Below the pieces are notes generated by a model. The model ran no database searches and was not told the DNA's origin. It saw only the letters and a program-made list of their open reading frames with translations. From Ashinkailepas kermadecensis (lineage: Eukaryota; Arthropoda; Thecostraca; Neolepadidae), in NCBI GenBank assembly GCA_034440615.1, contig JAOTOM010005133.1, positions 224,501 to 288,500 on the forward strand: 64,000 nt of DNA, in the 5' to 3' direction. The position numbers and the translations under genes were made by a program. This document shows, piece after piece, positions 19,661-31,259 of this stretch (position 1 is its first letter; the number at the start of each line of letters is the position of its first letter).

Positions 19661-22430
19661 TCACGGATCTGTTAATGGTGGGGACAACCCATCATATCAC
19701 GGATCTGTTAATGGCGGGGATATCATGTCACGGATATGTTAGTGGTGAGGACGGTGAGTCATATCACGGAACTGTTAGTGGTGGATATAGCTCATTGTGT
19801 CACGGGTCTGTTAATGGTGGGGACAGCCCATCATGTCACGGATCTGTGAGTGTTGGGGACGGCCTAACACTGACATGTTGGGCCCATCTGTTAGTGGCGG
19901 AGATTTCATGTGACAGGTCTGTTAGTGGCGGGGACGGTGTATCATGTGACGGATCTGTCAGTGGTAGGGACGGTCCAACGTGTCACGGATCTGCTAGTGG
20001 CGGAGACGGTGTATCATGTGACGGATCTGTCAGTGGTAGGGACGGTCCAACGTGTCACGGATCTGCTAGTGGCGGAGACGGTGTATCATGTGACGGATCT
20101 GTCAGCGGTAGGGACGGTCCAACGTGTCACGGATCTGCTAGTGGCGGAGACGGTGTATCATGTGACGGATCTGTCAGTGGTAGGGACGGTCCAACGTGTT
20201 ACGGATCTGCTAGTGGCGGAGACGGTGTATCATGTGACGGATCTGTCAGTGGTAGGGACGGTCCAACGTGTCACGGATCTGCTAGTGGCGGGGACGGTGT
20301 ATCATGTGACGGATCTGTCAGTGGTAGGGACGGTCCAACGTGTTACGGATCTGCTAGTGGCGGGGACGGTGTATCATGTGACGGATCTGTCAGCGGTAGG
20401 GACGGTCCAACGTGTCACGGATCTGCTAGTGGCGGGGACGGTGTATCATGTGACGGATCTGTCAGCGGTAGGGACGGTCCAACGTGTTACGGATCTGCTA
20501 GTGGCGGAGACGGTGTATCAGTGACGGATCTGTCAGCGGTAGGGACGGTCCAACGTGTTACGGATCTGCTAGTGGCGGAGACGGTGTATCATGTGACGGA
20601 TCTGTCAGTGGTAGGGACGGTCCAACGTGTCACGGATCTGCTAGTGGCGGAGACGGTGTATCATGTGACGGATCTGTCAGCGGTAGGGACGGTCCAACGT
20701 GTTACGGATCTGCTAGTGGCGGAGACGGTGTATCATGTGACGGATCTGTCAGTGGTAGGGACGGTCCAACGTGTCACAGATCTGCTAGTGGCGGAGACGG
20801 TGTATCATGTGACGGATCTGTCAGTGGTAGGGACGGTCCAACGTGTCACGGATCTGCTAGTGGCGGAGACGGTGTATCATGTGACGGATCTGTCAGTGGT
20901 AGGGACGGTCCAACGTGTCACGGATCTGCTAGTGGCGGGGACGGTGTATCATGTGACGGATCTGTCAGCGGTAGGGACGGTCCAACGTGTCACGGATCTG
21001 CTAGTGGCGGGGACCGTGTATCATGTGACGGATCTGTCAGTGGTAGGGACGGTCCAACGTGTCACGGATCTGCTAGTGGCGGGGACGGTGTATCATGTGA
21101 CGGATCTGTCAGCGGTAGGGACGGTCCAACGTGTCACGGATCTGCTAGTGGCGGAGACGGTGTATCATGTGACGGATCTGTCAGTGGTAGGGACGGTCCA
21201 ACGTGTCACGGATCTGCTAGTGGCGGGGACGGTGTATCATGTGACGGATCTGTCAGCGGTAGGGACGGTCCAACGTGTCACGGATCTGCTAGTGGCGGGG
21301 ACGGTGTATCATGTGACGGATCTGTCAGTGGTAGGGACGGTCCAACGTGTCACGGATCTGCTAGTGGCGGGGACGGTGTATCATGTGACGGATCTGTCAG
21401 CGGTAGGGACGGTCCAACGTGTCACGGATCTGCTAGTGGCGGGGACGGTGTATCATGTGACGGATCTGTCAGTGGTAGGGACGGTCCAACGTGTCACGGA
21501 TCTGCTAGTGGCGGGGACGGTGTATCATGTGACGGATCTGTCAGTGGTAGGGACGGTCCAACGTGTCACGGATCTGCTAGTGGCGGGGACGGTGTATCAT
21601 GTGACGGATCTGTCAGTGGTAGGGACGGTCCAACGTGTCACGGATCTGCTAGTGGCGGGGACGGTGTATCATGTGACGGATCTGTCAGCGGTAGGGACGG
21701 TCCAACGTGTCACGGATCTGCTAGTGGCGGAGACGGTGTATCATGTGACGGATCTGTCAGTGGTAGGGACGGTCCAACGTGTCACGGATCTGCTAGTGGC
21801 GGGGACGGTGTATCATGTGACGGATCTGTCAGTGGTAGGGACGGTCCAACGTGTCACGGATCTGCTAGTGGCGGGGACGGTGTATCATGTGACGGATCTG
21901 TCAGTGGTAGGGACGGTCCAACGTGTCACGGATCTGCTAGTGGCGGGGACGGTGTATCATGTGACGGATCTGTCAGTGGTAGGGACGGTCCAACGTGTCA
22001 CGGATCTGTTAGTGGCGGGGACGGTGTATCATGTGACGGATCTGTCAGTGGTAGGGACGGTCCAACGTGTCACGGATCTGTTAGTGGCGGGGACGGTGTA
22101 TCATGTGACGGATCTGTCAGTGGTAGGGACGGTCCAACGTGTCACGGATCTGCTAGTGGCGGGGACGGTGTATCATGTGACGGATCTGTCAGTGGTAGGG
22201 ACGGTCCAACGTGTTACGGATCTGCTAGTGGCGGAGACGGTGTATCATGTGACGGATCTGTCAGTGGTAGGGACGGTCCAACGTGTCACGGATCTGCTAG
22301 TGGCGGGGACGGTGTATCATGTGACGGATCTGTCAGCGGTAGGGACGGTCCAACGTGTCACGGATCTGCTAGTGGCGGGGACGGTGTATCATGTCATGGA
22401 TCTGTTAATGGTGGTGGCGGCCAACCATGA
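19661..22430. repeat. 72-bp minisatellite (two related 36-mers), about 38 units
   Basis: The unit alternates ...GACGGATCTGTCAGTGGTAG and ...CACGGATCTGCTAGTGGCGG halves, 72 bp in all. A long open frame over it results from the period being a multiple of three and is not a gene. Confidence 0.95.
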
Positions 22431-22439
22431 TGTATTATT

Positions 22440-23260
22440 GTCTGGGACATCATGTCACATGTCTGTTAGAGATGGGGACGGGTCTGTTAGTGGAGAGACG
22501 GGTCTGTTAGTGGCAGGGACATCATGTCATGTATATGTTAATGGTGGGGGTGGGACCATGTCACCAGTCTGTCATTGTCTGCGTCTGTTAGTGGTGGTGG
22601 TGGCTCATCATGTCACGGGTCTGGTAGTGGCAGGGACATCATGTCATGGATATGTTAATTGGTGGGGGTGGGACCATGTCACCAGTCTGTCATTGTCTGC
22701 GTCTGTTAGTGGTGGTGGTGGCTCATCATGTCACGGGTCTGGTAGTGGCAGGGACATCATGTCATGTATATGTTAATGGTGGGGGTGGGACCATGTCACC
22801 AGTCTGTCATTGTCTGCGTCTGTTAGTGGTGGTGGTGGCTCATCATGTCACGGGTCTGGTAGTGGCAGGGACATCATGTCATGTATATGTTAATGGTGGG
22901 GGTGGGATCATGTCACCAGTCTGTCATTGTCTGCGTCTGTTAGTGGTGGTGGTGGCTCATCATGTCACGGGTCTGGTAGTGGCAGGGACATCATGTCATG
23001 TATATGTTAATGGTGGGGGTGGCCCGATCATGTCACCAGTCTGTCATTGTCAATGCGTCTGTTAGTGGTGGTGGTGGCTCATCATGAGTCACGGGTCTGG
23101 TAGTGGCAGGGACATCATGTCATGTATATGTTAATGGTGGGGGTGGGACCATGTCACCAGTCTGTCATTGTCTGCGTCTGTTAGTGGTGGTGGTGGCTCA
23201 TCATGTCACGGGTCTGGTAGTGGCAGGGACATCATTTCACAGGTATGTTAGTGGCATGCA
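22440..23260. repeat. 117-bp minisatellite, about 6-7 copies
   Basis: Units contain GGTGGGGGTGGGACCATGTC and GGTAGTGGCAGGGACATCAT; the period is 117 bp (one unit 118). It appears to have grown from the end of the 72-bp array. Confidence 0.93.
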
Positions 23261-23419
23261 CATAACGTCACAGAGCTGTTAGTGATGGGGGTTGCCCACC
23301 ATGTCACGTGCCTGACATCATGCTGTTTACCGAACGAACAATGACGACTGATGTATGTGGAATTGTGATCCCGTGTGCTGCTGTGTCACCTGCCGAAATG
23401 CTGGTGTCGATATGCTTGC

Positions 23420-23590
23420 TGTTGCCAGAGGTGCTGGCAGCGACCTTCATGGGATTGTAGACACCGCCAGGTCTATTTTAGAGCTGACATAATCATATCT
23501 GCCATGGGTGCTGGTAGCGACTTCCAGGGTGTTTTGGACGACAACCAGGTCCCATACGAGGCTGACTGATCAAATTGATGGGTGCTGTTT
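23420..23590. repeat. Two decayed copies of the exon 4 acceptor side
   Basis: At about 23427 (GAGGTGCTGGCAGCGACCTTCA cut short) and 23505-23570 the start of exon 4 is copied. The second copy can be read GAGSDFQGVLDDNQVPYEAD, then hits a stop. Both lie just before the true acceptor at 23594. Confidence 0.85.
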
Positions 23591-23594
23591 GCAG

Positions 23595-23733
23595 GGGTGC
23601 TGGAGGCGACCTTCAGGCGGTTTTTGACGACAACCAAGTTCCGTACGAGGCTGACGTGATCAAATGCATGCGCAGTCTGCTGGAGGCACTGTCATTTCTT
23701 CACAAAAGGAGCGTCGCTCACTTGGACATCAAA
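23595..23733 (+). CDS. Drak: Drak-like kinase, exon 4 (alphaD to HLDIK)
   Basis: Acceptor GTTTGCAG ends at 23594. The first base completes the CT of exon 3 (Leu) and the exon then reads GAGGDLQAVFDDNQVPYEAD, VIKCMRSLLEALSFLHKRSV and AHLDIK. This is the post-hinge GG.L motif, helix E and the catalytic loop HxD-x-K with the aspartate intact. Insect Drak has an almost parallel ALKFLHDRSIAHLDLK. The exon ends in phase 0 at 23733 before GTTAGA, a weak donor. A better donor (ATCAAG/GTGAGA) lies 42 bases downstream in a copied border, but a stop codon intervenes in that reading. Confidence 0.88.
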
Positions 23734-23761
23734 GTTAGAAACCCACGAGAAGAGCGCTGAT

Positions 23762-23781
23762 CATCTGGACATCAAGGTGAG
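23762..23781 (+). repeat. Decoy copy of the exon 4 donor border
   Basis: CATCTGGACATCAAGGTGAG repeats the end of exon 4 with a stronger GTGAGA donor. Read through from exon 4, an in-frame TGA precedes it. Confidence 0.75.
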
Positions 23782-23839
23782 AAGCTTGCAGAGCAGCTTT
23801 ATTGACCTTGGCATCATAACGACAATTTAAATACACGTC

Positions 23840-23859
23840 CCCTCCTCTCTCTCTCTCTC

Positions 23860-23927
<68 letters not shown>

Positions 23928-23945
23928 TCCCCCCCTCCCTCCCCC

Positions 23946-23999
<54 letters not shown>

Positions 24000-24002
24000 T
24001 CT

Positions 24003-24062
<60 letters not shown>
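23840..24062. repeat. Poly-C and (CT)n low-complexity tract
   Basis: Long C runs broken by CTCT, followed by about 60 bases of (CT)n. The exact length is likely to be unreliable in any assembly. Confidence 0.9.
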
Positions 24063-24067
<5 letters not shown>

Positions 24068-24230
24068 TTACCGCAGGACCCAAGCTCGTGGCGCTCTCAC
24101 AGCGCTGAGACCCAAAAAGTCATAGTTCTCTTCTTTTCATCAGTCAAATTGACTAACTGGAATCGCAGGGTATTGCGACGTGCTGCAACGAGTTATGGCA
24201 CTCGGCAGACGGCCTGATATCTTATAGCAC

Positions 24231-24256
24231 ATGATATATGTATATATACATCTATA

Positions 24257-24324
<68 letters not shown>

Positions 24325-24330
24325 TATATA
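24231..24330. repeat. (TA)n microsatellite
   Basis: About 100 bases of TATA with GTATATAC edges. Confidence 0.9.
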
Positions 24331-24362
24331 TATATGATCTAAGAAGATACATGGCCGTGCAT

Positions 24363-24537
24363 CTAGTGGCGGAACCAGAAAACCACAAGGACTATGACTT
24401 TTTTGGACACGTCGTGCACCGCTTGTCAAAGAGGAGGTAAATATCCGGCAAGAGTAGTTCCTCCAAACATATACTTCCTTTAGGAAACCCCGGAGCCTGA
24501 GTCCCTCCCGACAAAAGGGAATCCTGACTGTGCCACT
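24363..24537. mobile_element. Possible small hAT-type MITE
   Basis: AGTGGCGGAACCAG at the left and CTGACTGTGCCACTG at the right are imperfect inverted ends of the CAGTGGCG.. kind seen elsewhere in the window. No matching 8-bp flanks were found. Confidence 0.3.
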
Positions 24538-25144
24538 GCATTGGATGCTTCACATTTCCCACAGAATGAGAAATTCGCGTTGCCCAGTTTTCCCATTCGG
24601 CGTAGCTGTCCGAAGCAGTCATCGGCTAAGCTCACGCTGGTGGAGTCTCCCACGCAAGACCCTGTATGTCACAGATTTTGTCTTGCATGTGACCTTTGTC
24701 TAGATGGCATTGACCTTACAAGACAGCTGTTTGATGAGCTCGGCTCAAGTTTCAGTGTCTGAAGAGCCTGTCGTCAAATTGTTCCGATACCCGGAAATTG
24801 CGTAATCATGATGCGTCCCATCGCGTGCTGAGATGGCCTGGGCAGCGGGCAGCGGGCAGTGGGCAGTGGGCAGTCGCTCAATTTGCGTCTTCCCCAGTCC
24901 AGACCCTGCCATTGAGCCGTCATTTTGGTCAGACTTCGTCACGTACAAGCACATGTACATGTACAGGCATTTGACCGCTGACCGAGAGAGCTGTAACCGA
25001 AATGCGTGCAATGTGCGCCACTGAGGCCACGGCTACCGGCAGATATTGCAAATATGAACTCGTTAATTGGGTTGGCCTGCCGCTCTGAGCTTTTATAGCC
25101 ATACTGTGAACGCCCGCTGTAGGCGTAGTACAGTGGTCCGTGCG
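24538..25144. other. No gene seen
   Basis: Intronic sequence without recognised elements, apart from short GGGCAGCGGGCAGTGGGCAG repeats near 24840-24870. Confidence 0.35.
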
Positions 25145-25640
25145 TAACAACTGGGCTTGAGGACGGCAGTCTTAACCACTTCAGATGGCCGAGACATACC
25201 TGGGCTTGAGGGCGGCAGCCTTGACCACTTCAGGTGGTCGAGACATACCTGGGCTCGAGGGCGGCAGCCTTGACCACTTCAGGTGGTCGAGACATACCTG
25301 GGCTCGAGGGCGGCAGCCTTGACCACTTCAGGTGGTCGAGACATATCTGGGCTCGAGGGCGGCAGCCTTGACCACTTCAGGTGGTCGAGACATATCTGGG
25401 CTCGAGGGCGGCAGCCTTGACCACTTCAGGTGGTCGAGACATATCTGGGCTCGAGGGCGGCAGCCTTGACCACTTCAGGTGGTCGAGACATATCTGGGCT
25501 CGAGGGCGGCAGCCTTGACCACTTCAGGTGGTCGAGACATATCTGGGCTCGAGGGCGGCAGCCTTGACCACTTCAGGTGGTCGAGACATATCTGGGCTCG
25601 AGGGCGGCAGCCTTGACCACTTCAGGTGGTCGAGACATGA
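25145..25640. repeat. 49-bp minisatellite with a hairpin in each unit, about 10 copies
   Basis: Each unit contains GACCACTTCAGGTGGTC, in which GACCAC and GTGGTC can pair around TTCAG, and GGGCTCGAGGGCGGCAGCC. Period 49 bp (for example 25321 to 25370). Confidence 0.92.
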
Positions 25641-26385
25641 TTCGGCCGGATCAGCGCGGGAGGCTGCAGTAATCGAGGCCAACTCATTCAGACATATTTA
25701 CCTAGACGCAACAGCCGTGAGTGAAATCAATCGCATTTTAGGTAACCTACTTGATTCTTTGCACGAACAAGCGTTGTATTTAATCGTCAATTGTCTGTAG
25801 ACATGCATCACTAGAAGGACACGTCATCAGCTTCCTTGGTGGTAATATAAATACAAAGTAATCCCTAGAACGTCTTGGTCAGATGGGTGCAAGATGTTGG
25901 TGTGTGTAATGCTATGACATATGCATAGCTTAGTGTGGATCTGAACGGACGGAGTATCAGTGGATCTGAACGGACGGAGTATCAGCAGATCTGCATCGAC
26001 GAGGATGGGATTCTCCGGAGTCCATGAATATTCCCACTGGTACTTAATAGATGGAGTATGTTGGTCGTGAGAAAAGAGGTGGCCTATAGGATTTGTTTGC
26101 TGGCCTGTGGCATCGGTCTATCCTGAATTTAAAACCTAAATTTAAAAGTCGAGCTTTCCCATGCTAAGATTTGAATGCGTTTCAGGTAGAACAGAGGATG
26201 TGGAACCTCTCATTTCGTAGGAGCTGTTCTCTGCTGATCCATATTAGCGACTTTGTATTGACCTGCCGTGCATTATCCTCTGCAATTATGTAGCTGAGTG
26301 CTTATCCTGGTTCGCGTTCAATTTATGAAAATGACACAGTGCACATATGAACCACACAAGACGCAGCACGGATTTAAACGCTGGA
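25641..26385. other. No gene seen
   Basis: Only a short direct duplication (GATCTGAACGGACGGAGTAT, about 25940-25985) was noticed. Confidence 0.35.
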
Positions 26386-26389
26386 CGGT

Positions 26390-26465
26390 CTGACATATGT
26401 CAGACATATGTCACACATATGACATATGTCAGATATGTGGCTGACAACGGATGTCAGCCACATAA
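26390..26465. repeat. Cluster of palindromes
   Basis: Several GACATATGTC palindromes are followed by a perfect 11-bp stem, ATGTGGCTGAC / GTCAGCCACAT, with a 7-base loop (26435-26463). Confidence 0.7.
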
Positions 26466-26765
26466 GTTGCGGATATAAACTACAGAAGCTACAGACATAA
26501 ACCACAGAAGCTTCGGATATAAACCACATAAGACGTAGTACGGATGTAAACCATAGAAGCTACGGACATAGACCACAGAAGTTACGGATATACACCACTG
26601 AACCTACGGATATAAACCACGGAAGCTACCGATGTAAACCACAGAAGCTATGGATATAAACCACAAAAGCTACGGATATACACCTCAGAAGCTACATATA
26701 TAAACCACAGAAGCTACGGATATAGACCACAGAAAGTACGAATATAAATTACAGAAGCTACGCGT
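26465..26765. repeat. Degenerate 22-25 bp repeat
   Basis: GATATAAACCACAGAAGCTAC recurs about a dozen times with substitutions. Confidence 0.8.
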
Positions 26766-26789
26766 GGTGCATTGTTGAGTCTAGTCAAG

Positions 26790-27150
26790 GTCCTCCCGAC
26801 AAGTCCAGATAGCAAGGCATGTCAGCACCTTTCCGACCAGTCCAGATATCAAGGCTGGTCAGAACCTTCCCACAAGCCCATATAGCAGGGCAGGTCAGAG
26901 CCTTTCCGACCAGTCCAGATAGCAGGGCTGGTCAGAACCTTCCCACAAGCCCATATAGCAGGGCAGGTGAGAGCCTTTCCGACCAGTCCAGATAGCAGGG
27001 CAGGTCAAAACCTTCCCACAAGCCCATATAGCAGGGCAGGTCAGAGCCCTTCCTACCAGTCCAGATATCAGGGCAGGTCAGAACCTTCCCTACCAGTCCA
27101 GATAGCAGGGCAAGTCAGAACCTTCCCACAAGCTCAGATAGCAGAGCAGG
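26790..27150. repeat. Degenerate repeat of about 58 bp
   Basis: Units contain CCGACCAGTCCAGATAGCAG and CCACAAGCCCATATAGCAG in alternation, about six times. Confidence 0.8.
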
Positions 27151-28000
27151 TCAATCCAGACACTGGACCGACCGACACTGGCCGACTATCAGTCCAGACA
27201 CTGGACCGACCGACACTGGCCGACTGTCAGTCCAGACACTGGACCGACCGACACTGGCCGACTGTCAGTCCAGACACTGGCCAACCGACACTGGCCGACT
27301 GTCAGTCCAGACACTGGACCGACCGACACTGGCCGACTGTCAGTCCAGACACTGGACCGACCGACACTGGCCGACTGTCAGTCCAGACACTGGACCGACC
27401 GACACTGGCCGACTATCAGTCCAGACACTGGACCGACCGACACTGGCCGACTATCAGTCCAGACACTGGACCGACCGACACTGGCCGACTGTCGTTCAGA
27501 CACTGGACCGACCGACACTGGCCGACTACCAGTCCAGACACTGGACCGACCGACACTGGCCACGTCAGTCCAGACACTGGACCGACCGACACTGGCCGAC
27601 TGTCAGTCCAGACACTGGACCGACCGACACTGGCCGACTGTCAGTCCAGACACTGGACCGACCGACACTGGCCGACTATCAGTCCAGACACTGGACCGAC
27701 CGACACTGGCCGACTATCAGTCCAGACACTGGACCGACCGACACTGGCCGACTGTCAGTCCAGACACTGGACCGACCGACACTGGCCGACTATCAGTCCA
27801 GACACTGGACCGACCGACACTGGCCGACTGTCAGTCCAGACACTGGACCGACCGACACTGGCCGACTGTCAGTCCAGACACTGGACCGACCGACACTGGC
27901 CGACTGTCAGTCCAGACACTGGACCGACCGACACTGGCCGACTGTCAGTCCAGACACTGGACCGACCGACACTGGCCGACTATCAGTCCAGACACTGGAG
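27150..28000. repeat. 38-bp minisatellite, about 22 copies
   Basis: The unit is ACACTGGACCGACCGACACT GGCCGACTGTCAGTCCAG, 38 bp, with few variants. It accounts for the long frame seen here. Confidence 0.95.
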
Positions 28001-28044
28001 CTGCCAGTCGGCCTGGCACACGGTCGTCCAGCGTCAGATCACGG

Positions 28045-28775
28045 CCGAGCCATGAACAGTGCTGAACAGATCGTCCCCATGCGGTACAGTTCTTGCCATG
28101 TGCGGTACTGAACAGATCGTCCCCATGCGGTACAGTTTTGGCCATGTGCGGGACTGAACAGATCGGCCTCATGCGGTACAGTTCTGGCCATGTGCAGTAC
28201 TAAATAGATCGTCCCCATGCGGTACAGTTCTGGCCATGTGCGGTACTGAACAGATCGCCCCATGTGATACAGTTCTGGCCATGTGCGGTACTGAACAGAT
28301 CGCCCCATGTGGTACAGTTCTGGCCATGTGTATTACTGAACAGATCGTCCCCATGTGGTACAGCTCTGGCCATGTGCGGTACTGAACAGATCGCCCCATG
28401 TGGTACAGTTCTGGCCATGTGTATTACTGAACAGATCGTCCCCATGTGGTACAGTTCTGGCCATGTGCAGTACTGAATAGATCGTCCCCATGCGGTACAG
28501 TTCTGGCCATGTGCGGTACTGAACAGACGCCCCATGCGGTACAGTTCTGGCCATGTGCGGTACTGAACAGACGCCCCATGCGGTACAGTTCTGGCCATGT
28601 GCGGTACTGAACAGATCGCCCCCATGTGGCACAGTTCTGGCCATGTGCGGTACTGAACAGATCGTCCCCATGTGGCACAGTTCTGGCCATGTGCGGTACT
28701 GAACAGATCGCCCCCATGTGGCACAGTTCTGGCCATGTGCGGTACTGAACAGATCGTCCCCTATGTGGCACAGTT
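28045..28775. repeat. 46-bp minisatellite, about 16 copies
   Basis: Units contain GTACAGTTCTGGCCATGTGC and GGTACTGAACAGATCGTCCC; minor length variants occur. It directly abuts LINE-derived sequence to its right. Confidence 0.93.
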
Positions 28776-28899
28776 CACTCCCGCAGCCACAACATATCAG
28801 GAACATAGACGGAGGCCTATGCCAAGCATACACAAGCGCAGTGCGCATGATCAAATCGGTACCTGAGCTCCGTTTATGGCACGTACGAACCCACATAAG

Positions 28900-29848
28900 C
28901 GCCGCGCACCTGATTCTACAATGGCATGAGGGTAAACACCGCGAAGACGCAGATGGTTGTCCTCGGCACGCAGGCCATGCTCCGTAACCTGCCACCGGTC
29001 ACTCTAAATTTTTGTGGAACAACTATTTCGGACTCACGAGCTGCAAAATGTCTCGGCCTCACCATCGATCGTCACCTCACCTATCAGGCTCACATTGACG
29101 CGACTGCCAAAAAAGCAACAGGTATTCTCATGGTCCTAATTCATGTGCGTCATGTCATACCACATTCGGCTCTAAAACTCATAGTAGAATCGCTAGCAGT
29201 ATCAGTTGTCCGATACTGTATCTCTGTGTATGGCTCGGCGGGCGTGACACAGGTGCGACGCGTGCAGAAGATAATTAACTTCTGCGCGCGAGTAGTGACT
29301 GGGAGGCGGCGTTACTCCCACATCTCTGATGCGCTGAAGCAGATGGGCTGGTTGCGCGCGTGTCAGCTGACCACCTACCACACTGTCTCTTTTCTGGAGC
29401 GTGTACTAGTGTCAGGGCAGCCCGCCACCCTCCGTGCGAGCATTGGTCCCCGGGGCCGAGAATTGCACGGGCGCGAGACCCGACGCGCCGACCATCTAAC
29501 CCTCCACCAAATAAGGACGGAGTCGGGTCGCCGGAGGCTGTGTTACCGGGCTGTCCTGGCACTTAATGAGACGGGACTCGCTCCCGGAATTCCCCAATTC
29601 AAGGTGAAATTGAAGGCGGGGATTTTGGCAACAGGGGATGGTGTGGCGTGACGGTCAACTCTGTGGTGCGGCCAGGCTGTTGCTGTTTTTGTGTGTATGT
29701 TTTTATGGTGTGTTTTTATTTTTAATTGATCGTACACCTACTTTCCATTTTATCGCTTTTAGTATTCCACGTGGCATTGTGAAAAACCGTTTTACTAACC
29801 ATGTGAATTGGGCCTCTGCCGAATAAATGAGTTTGAGTTTGAGTTTGA
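28900..29848 (+). mobile_element. 5'-truncated LINE with GAGTTT tail
   Basis: The fragment holds the C-terminal part of an RT ORF (28926-29651), a short 3' UTR and an end reading AATAAATGAGTTTGAGTTTG. A short tandem GAGTTT tail in place of poly-A is a feature of several LINE groups. The 5' boundary is near 28.9 kb, where the frame breaks. Confidence 0.75.
28926..29651 (+). pseudogene. LINE reverse transcriptase, C-terminal 240 residues
   Basis: The frame begins MRVNTAKTQMVVLG, the strand after the palm aspartates in Jockey-type RTs. It continues with CLGLTIDRHLTYQAHIDATA (thumb), RYCISVYGSAG..VQKIINFCARVV and the terminal HTVSFLERVLVSGQPA region, ending at a stop at 29651. The catalytic YADD block and everything upstream are missing, so it cannot encode an active enzyme. 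Confidence 0.75.
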
Positions 29849-30035
29849 TTCTGCGAGAAACCAAGCTCTGCTTACGACATGCGTGAGCTTTAGCAGCTTT
29901 TCTGCATGTGCGGCACGAATCAACCTAACGAAATACCAAGAGCCTCCGGTACATACCATGGAAAACTGGAGGTCGGTCATTGACCAAAGGCCATCATTGA
30001 CGGCCAACAATTACACCTGCATAACATCGCAACGT

Positions 30036-30205
30036 GTTTTCTGCAATCAGCTCTACGTCATTTCATAATATCGTGACGTCCCTTCTGCAATCAGATCTAC
30101 AGCGTCATTTCATAATATCGTGACGTCCCGTCTGCAATCAGCTCTACGTCATTTCATAATATCGTGACGTCCCTTCTGCAATCAGCTCTACAGCGTCATT
30201 TCATA
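30036..30205. repeat. Repeat of about 52 bp, 3-4 copies
   Basis: CTGCAATCAGCTCTACGTCA and TTTCATAATATCGTGACGTC alternate in tandem. Confidence 0.8.
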
Positions 30206-30436
30206 TGAACTGTAATGCTATTGATAGTGTATTTTGGAGTCCTGTGGCCTGACCGACCAGGCTTGGATCCCGGTCCACCTGACCTCAGCAAATTGTGTCT
30301 GTTTTTCAGCCGATAAGGGCGGCGCCAACACTCGCACACCACACCGTGTGCCAGATTTCGGTCTGGTACATACTATTGGACATTGGTGTTATTAACTCTG
30401 ACTATATGTTTGCAATAATCTTGCCTTCTTGTTCAG

Positions 30437-30563
30437 CCACAGAACCTGGTATTGACGGAGAAATGTCCGGACTACGACGTCAAGCTGTGTGACCTTGATA
30501 TATCTCGGGTCATCTCCCCTGGCCAGGAGATTCGGGAGATGCTTGGCACGCCGGACTACGTCG
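30437..30563 (+). CDS. Drak: Drak-like kinase, exon 5 (PQN to activation segment)
   Basis: Acceptor TTGTTCAG ends at 30436. The exon opens in phase 0 with PQNLVLTEKCPDYDVKLC, so the junction with exon 4 recreates HLDIKPQN exactly. It then reads DLDISRVISPGQEIREMLG and TPDYV, ending with one base (G) before GTTAGT at 30564. That G should start the alanine of the APE motif. Insect Drak has KLCDFGISRV here; this copy has DLD in place of DFG, so the metal-binding Asp is kept but the glycine is replaced by Asp. Upstream and downstream borders are not visibly duplicated, unlike the other exons. Confidence 0.88.
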
Positions 30564-31259
30564 GTTAGTACTTCGGCGTCAGGAATCCTACTAATCCTGG
30601 CGGTAGCCTCTTTGTTGTCGTTTCTGCTCACGTCTGGTTTGTTGTGCCGCCCACCCGCTTGGCTAAACTGTGCCCGAACTGACACCGATGTCCATATATG
30701 TATTAACTGTCTCTGCTTCCCTGCCTGGCTGACGTTATCCGTATCCGGCTACCGAGCGCCGTCGGATAACTTAACGCTGTTGCTGAAACGAATCCGCATT
30801 GCTAAGACCGACTTGGCAGTGATATCCGCTTGGACGTGACCTTCCAGGATGCCCGACCCCAACTGCATACCATCTCGAATAGCTTGCGACGGTTCAGCAA
30901 TCAGATAAAGTGGCCGTAAAGGCCCGTGTTTTGCCCTCAATAGCTTGACACATTTATCAAACCCGGCGCTGATTCGGCAAGCTCTGACCTTACTGTGACA
31001 GGGCATCTGTTCAGTTTTATGAGGTTCGATATGCATGTTTTCCATCTGGCGAAGGCGAGGGAGTGGGACAACGTTTACTCTCGCCAGCCCCCCCCCCCCC
31101 CCTCCCCCTCCTCTCCCGGTCGTTTGCTTTCCATGCAGGCTTGATTTATGGCCCAGCGGTAGACGGGCACGCGCTCCGTGTGGTATATGCATGACCGTGT
31201 CGGTCGTCGGTAGATCGGCATCGACTTCATTCAGAAGCACTGTTTCGTTGACAGCGACA
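30564..31259. other. Intronic sequence, poly-C tract only
   Basis: A C-rich run at about 31089-31115 is the only simple feature. No exon encoding the APE region was found here. Confidence 0.35.

Noticed and set aside
19675..22776. A 1033-residue open frame (Gly/Ser/Asp then Val/Thr-rich)
   Set aside because: It is a translation of the 72-bp array; the period is a multiple of three and the reading changes character at a one-base indel. No protein features.
23840..24062. Glu/Arg and Gly-rich minus-strand frames
   Set aside because: Poly-C and (CT)n low complexity.
26967..28055. 362-residue frame with Asp/Arg/Thr repeats
   Set aside because: 38-bp array; three cycles make 114 bases, so the frame stays open by arithmetic.
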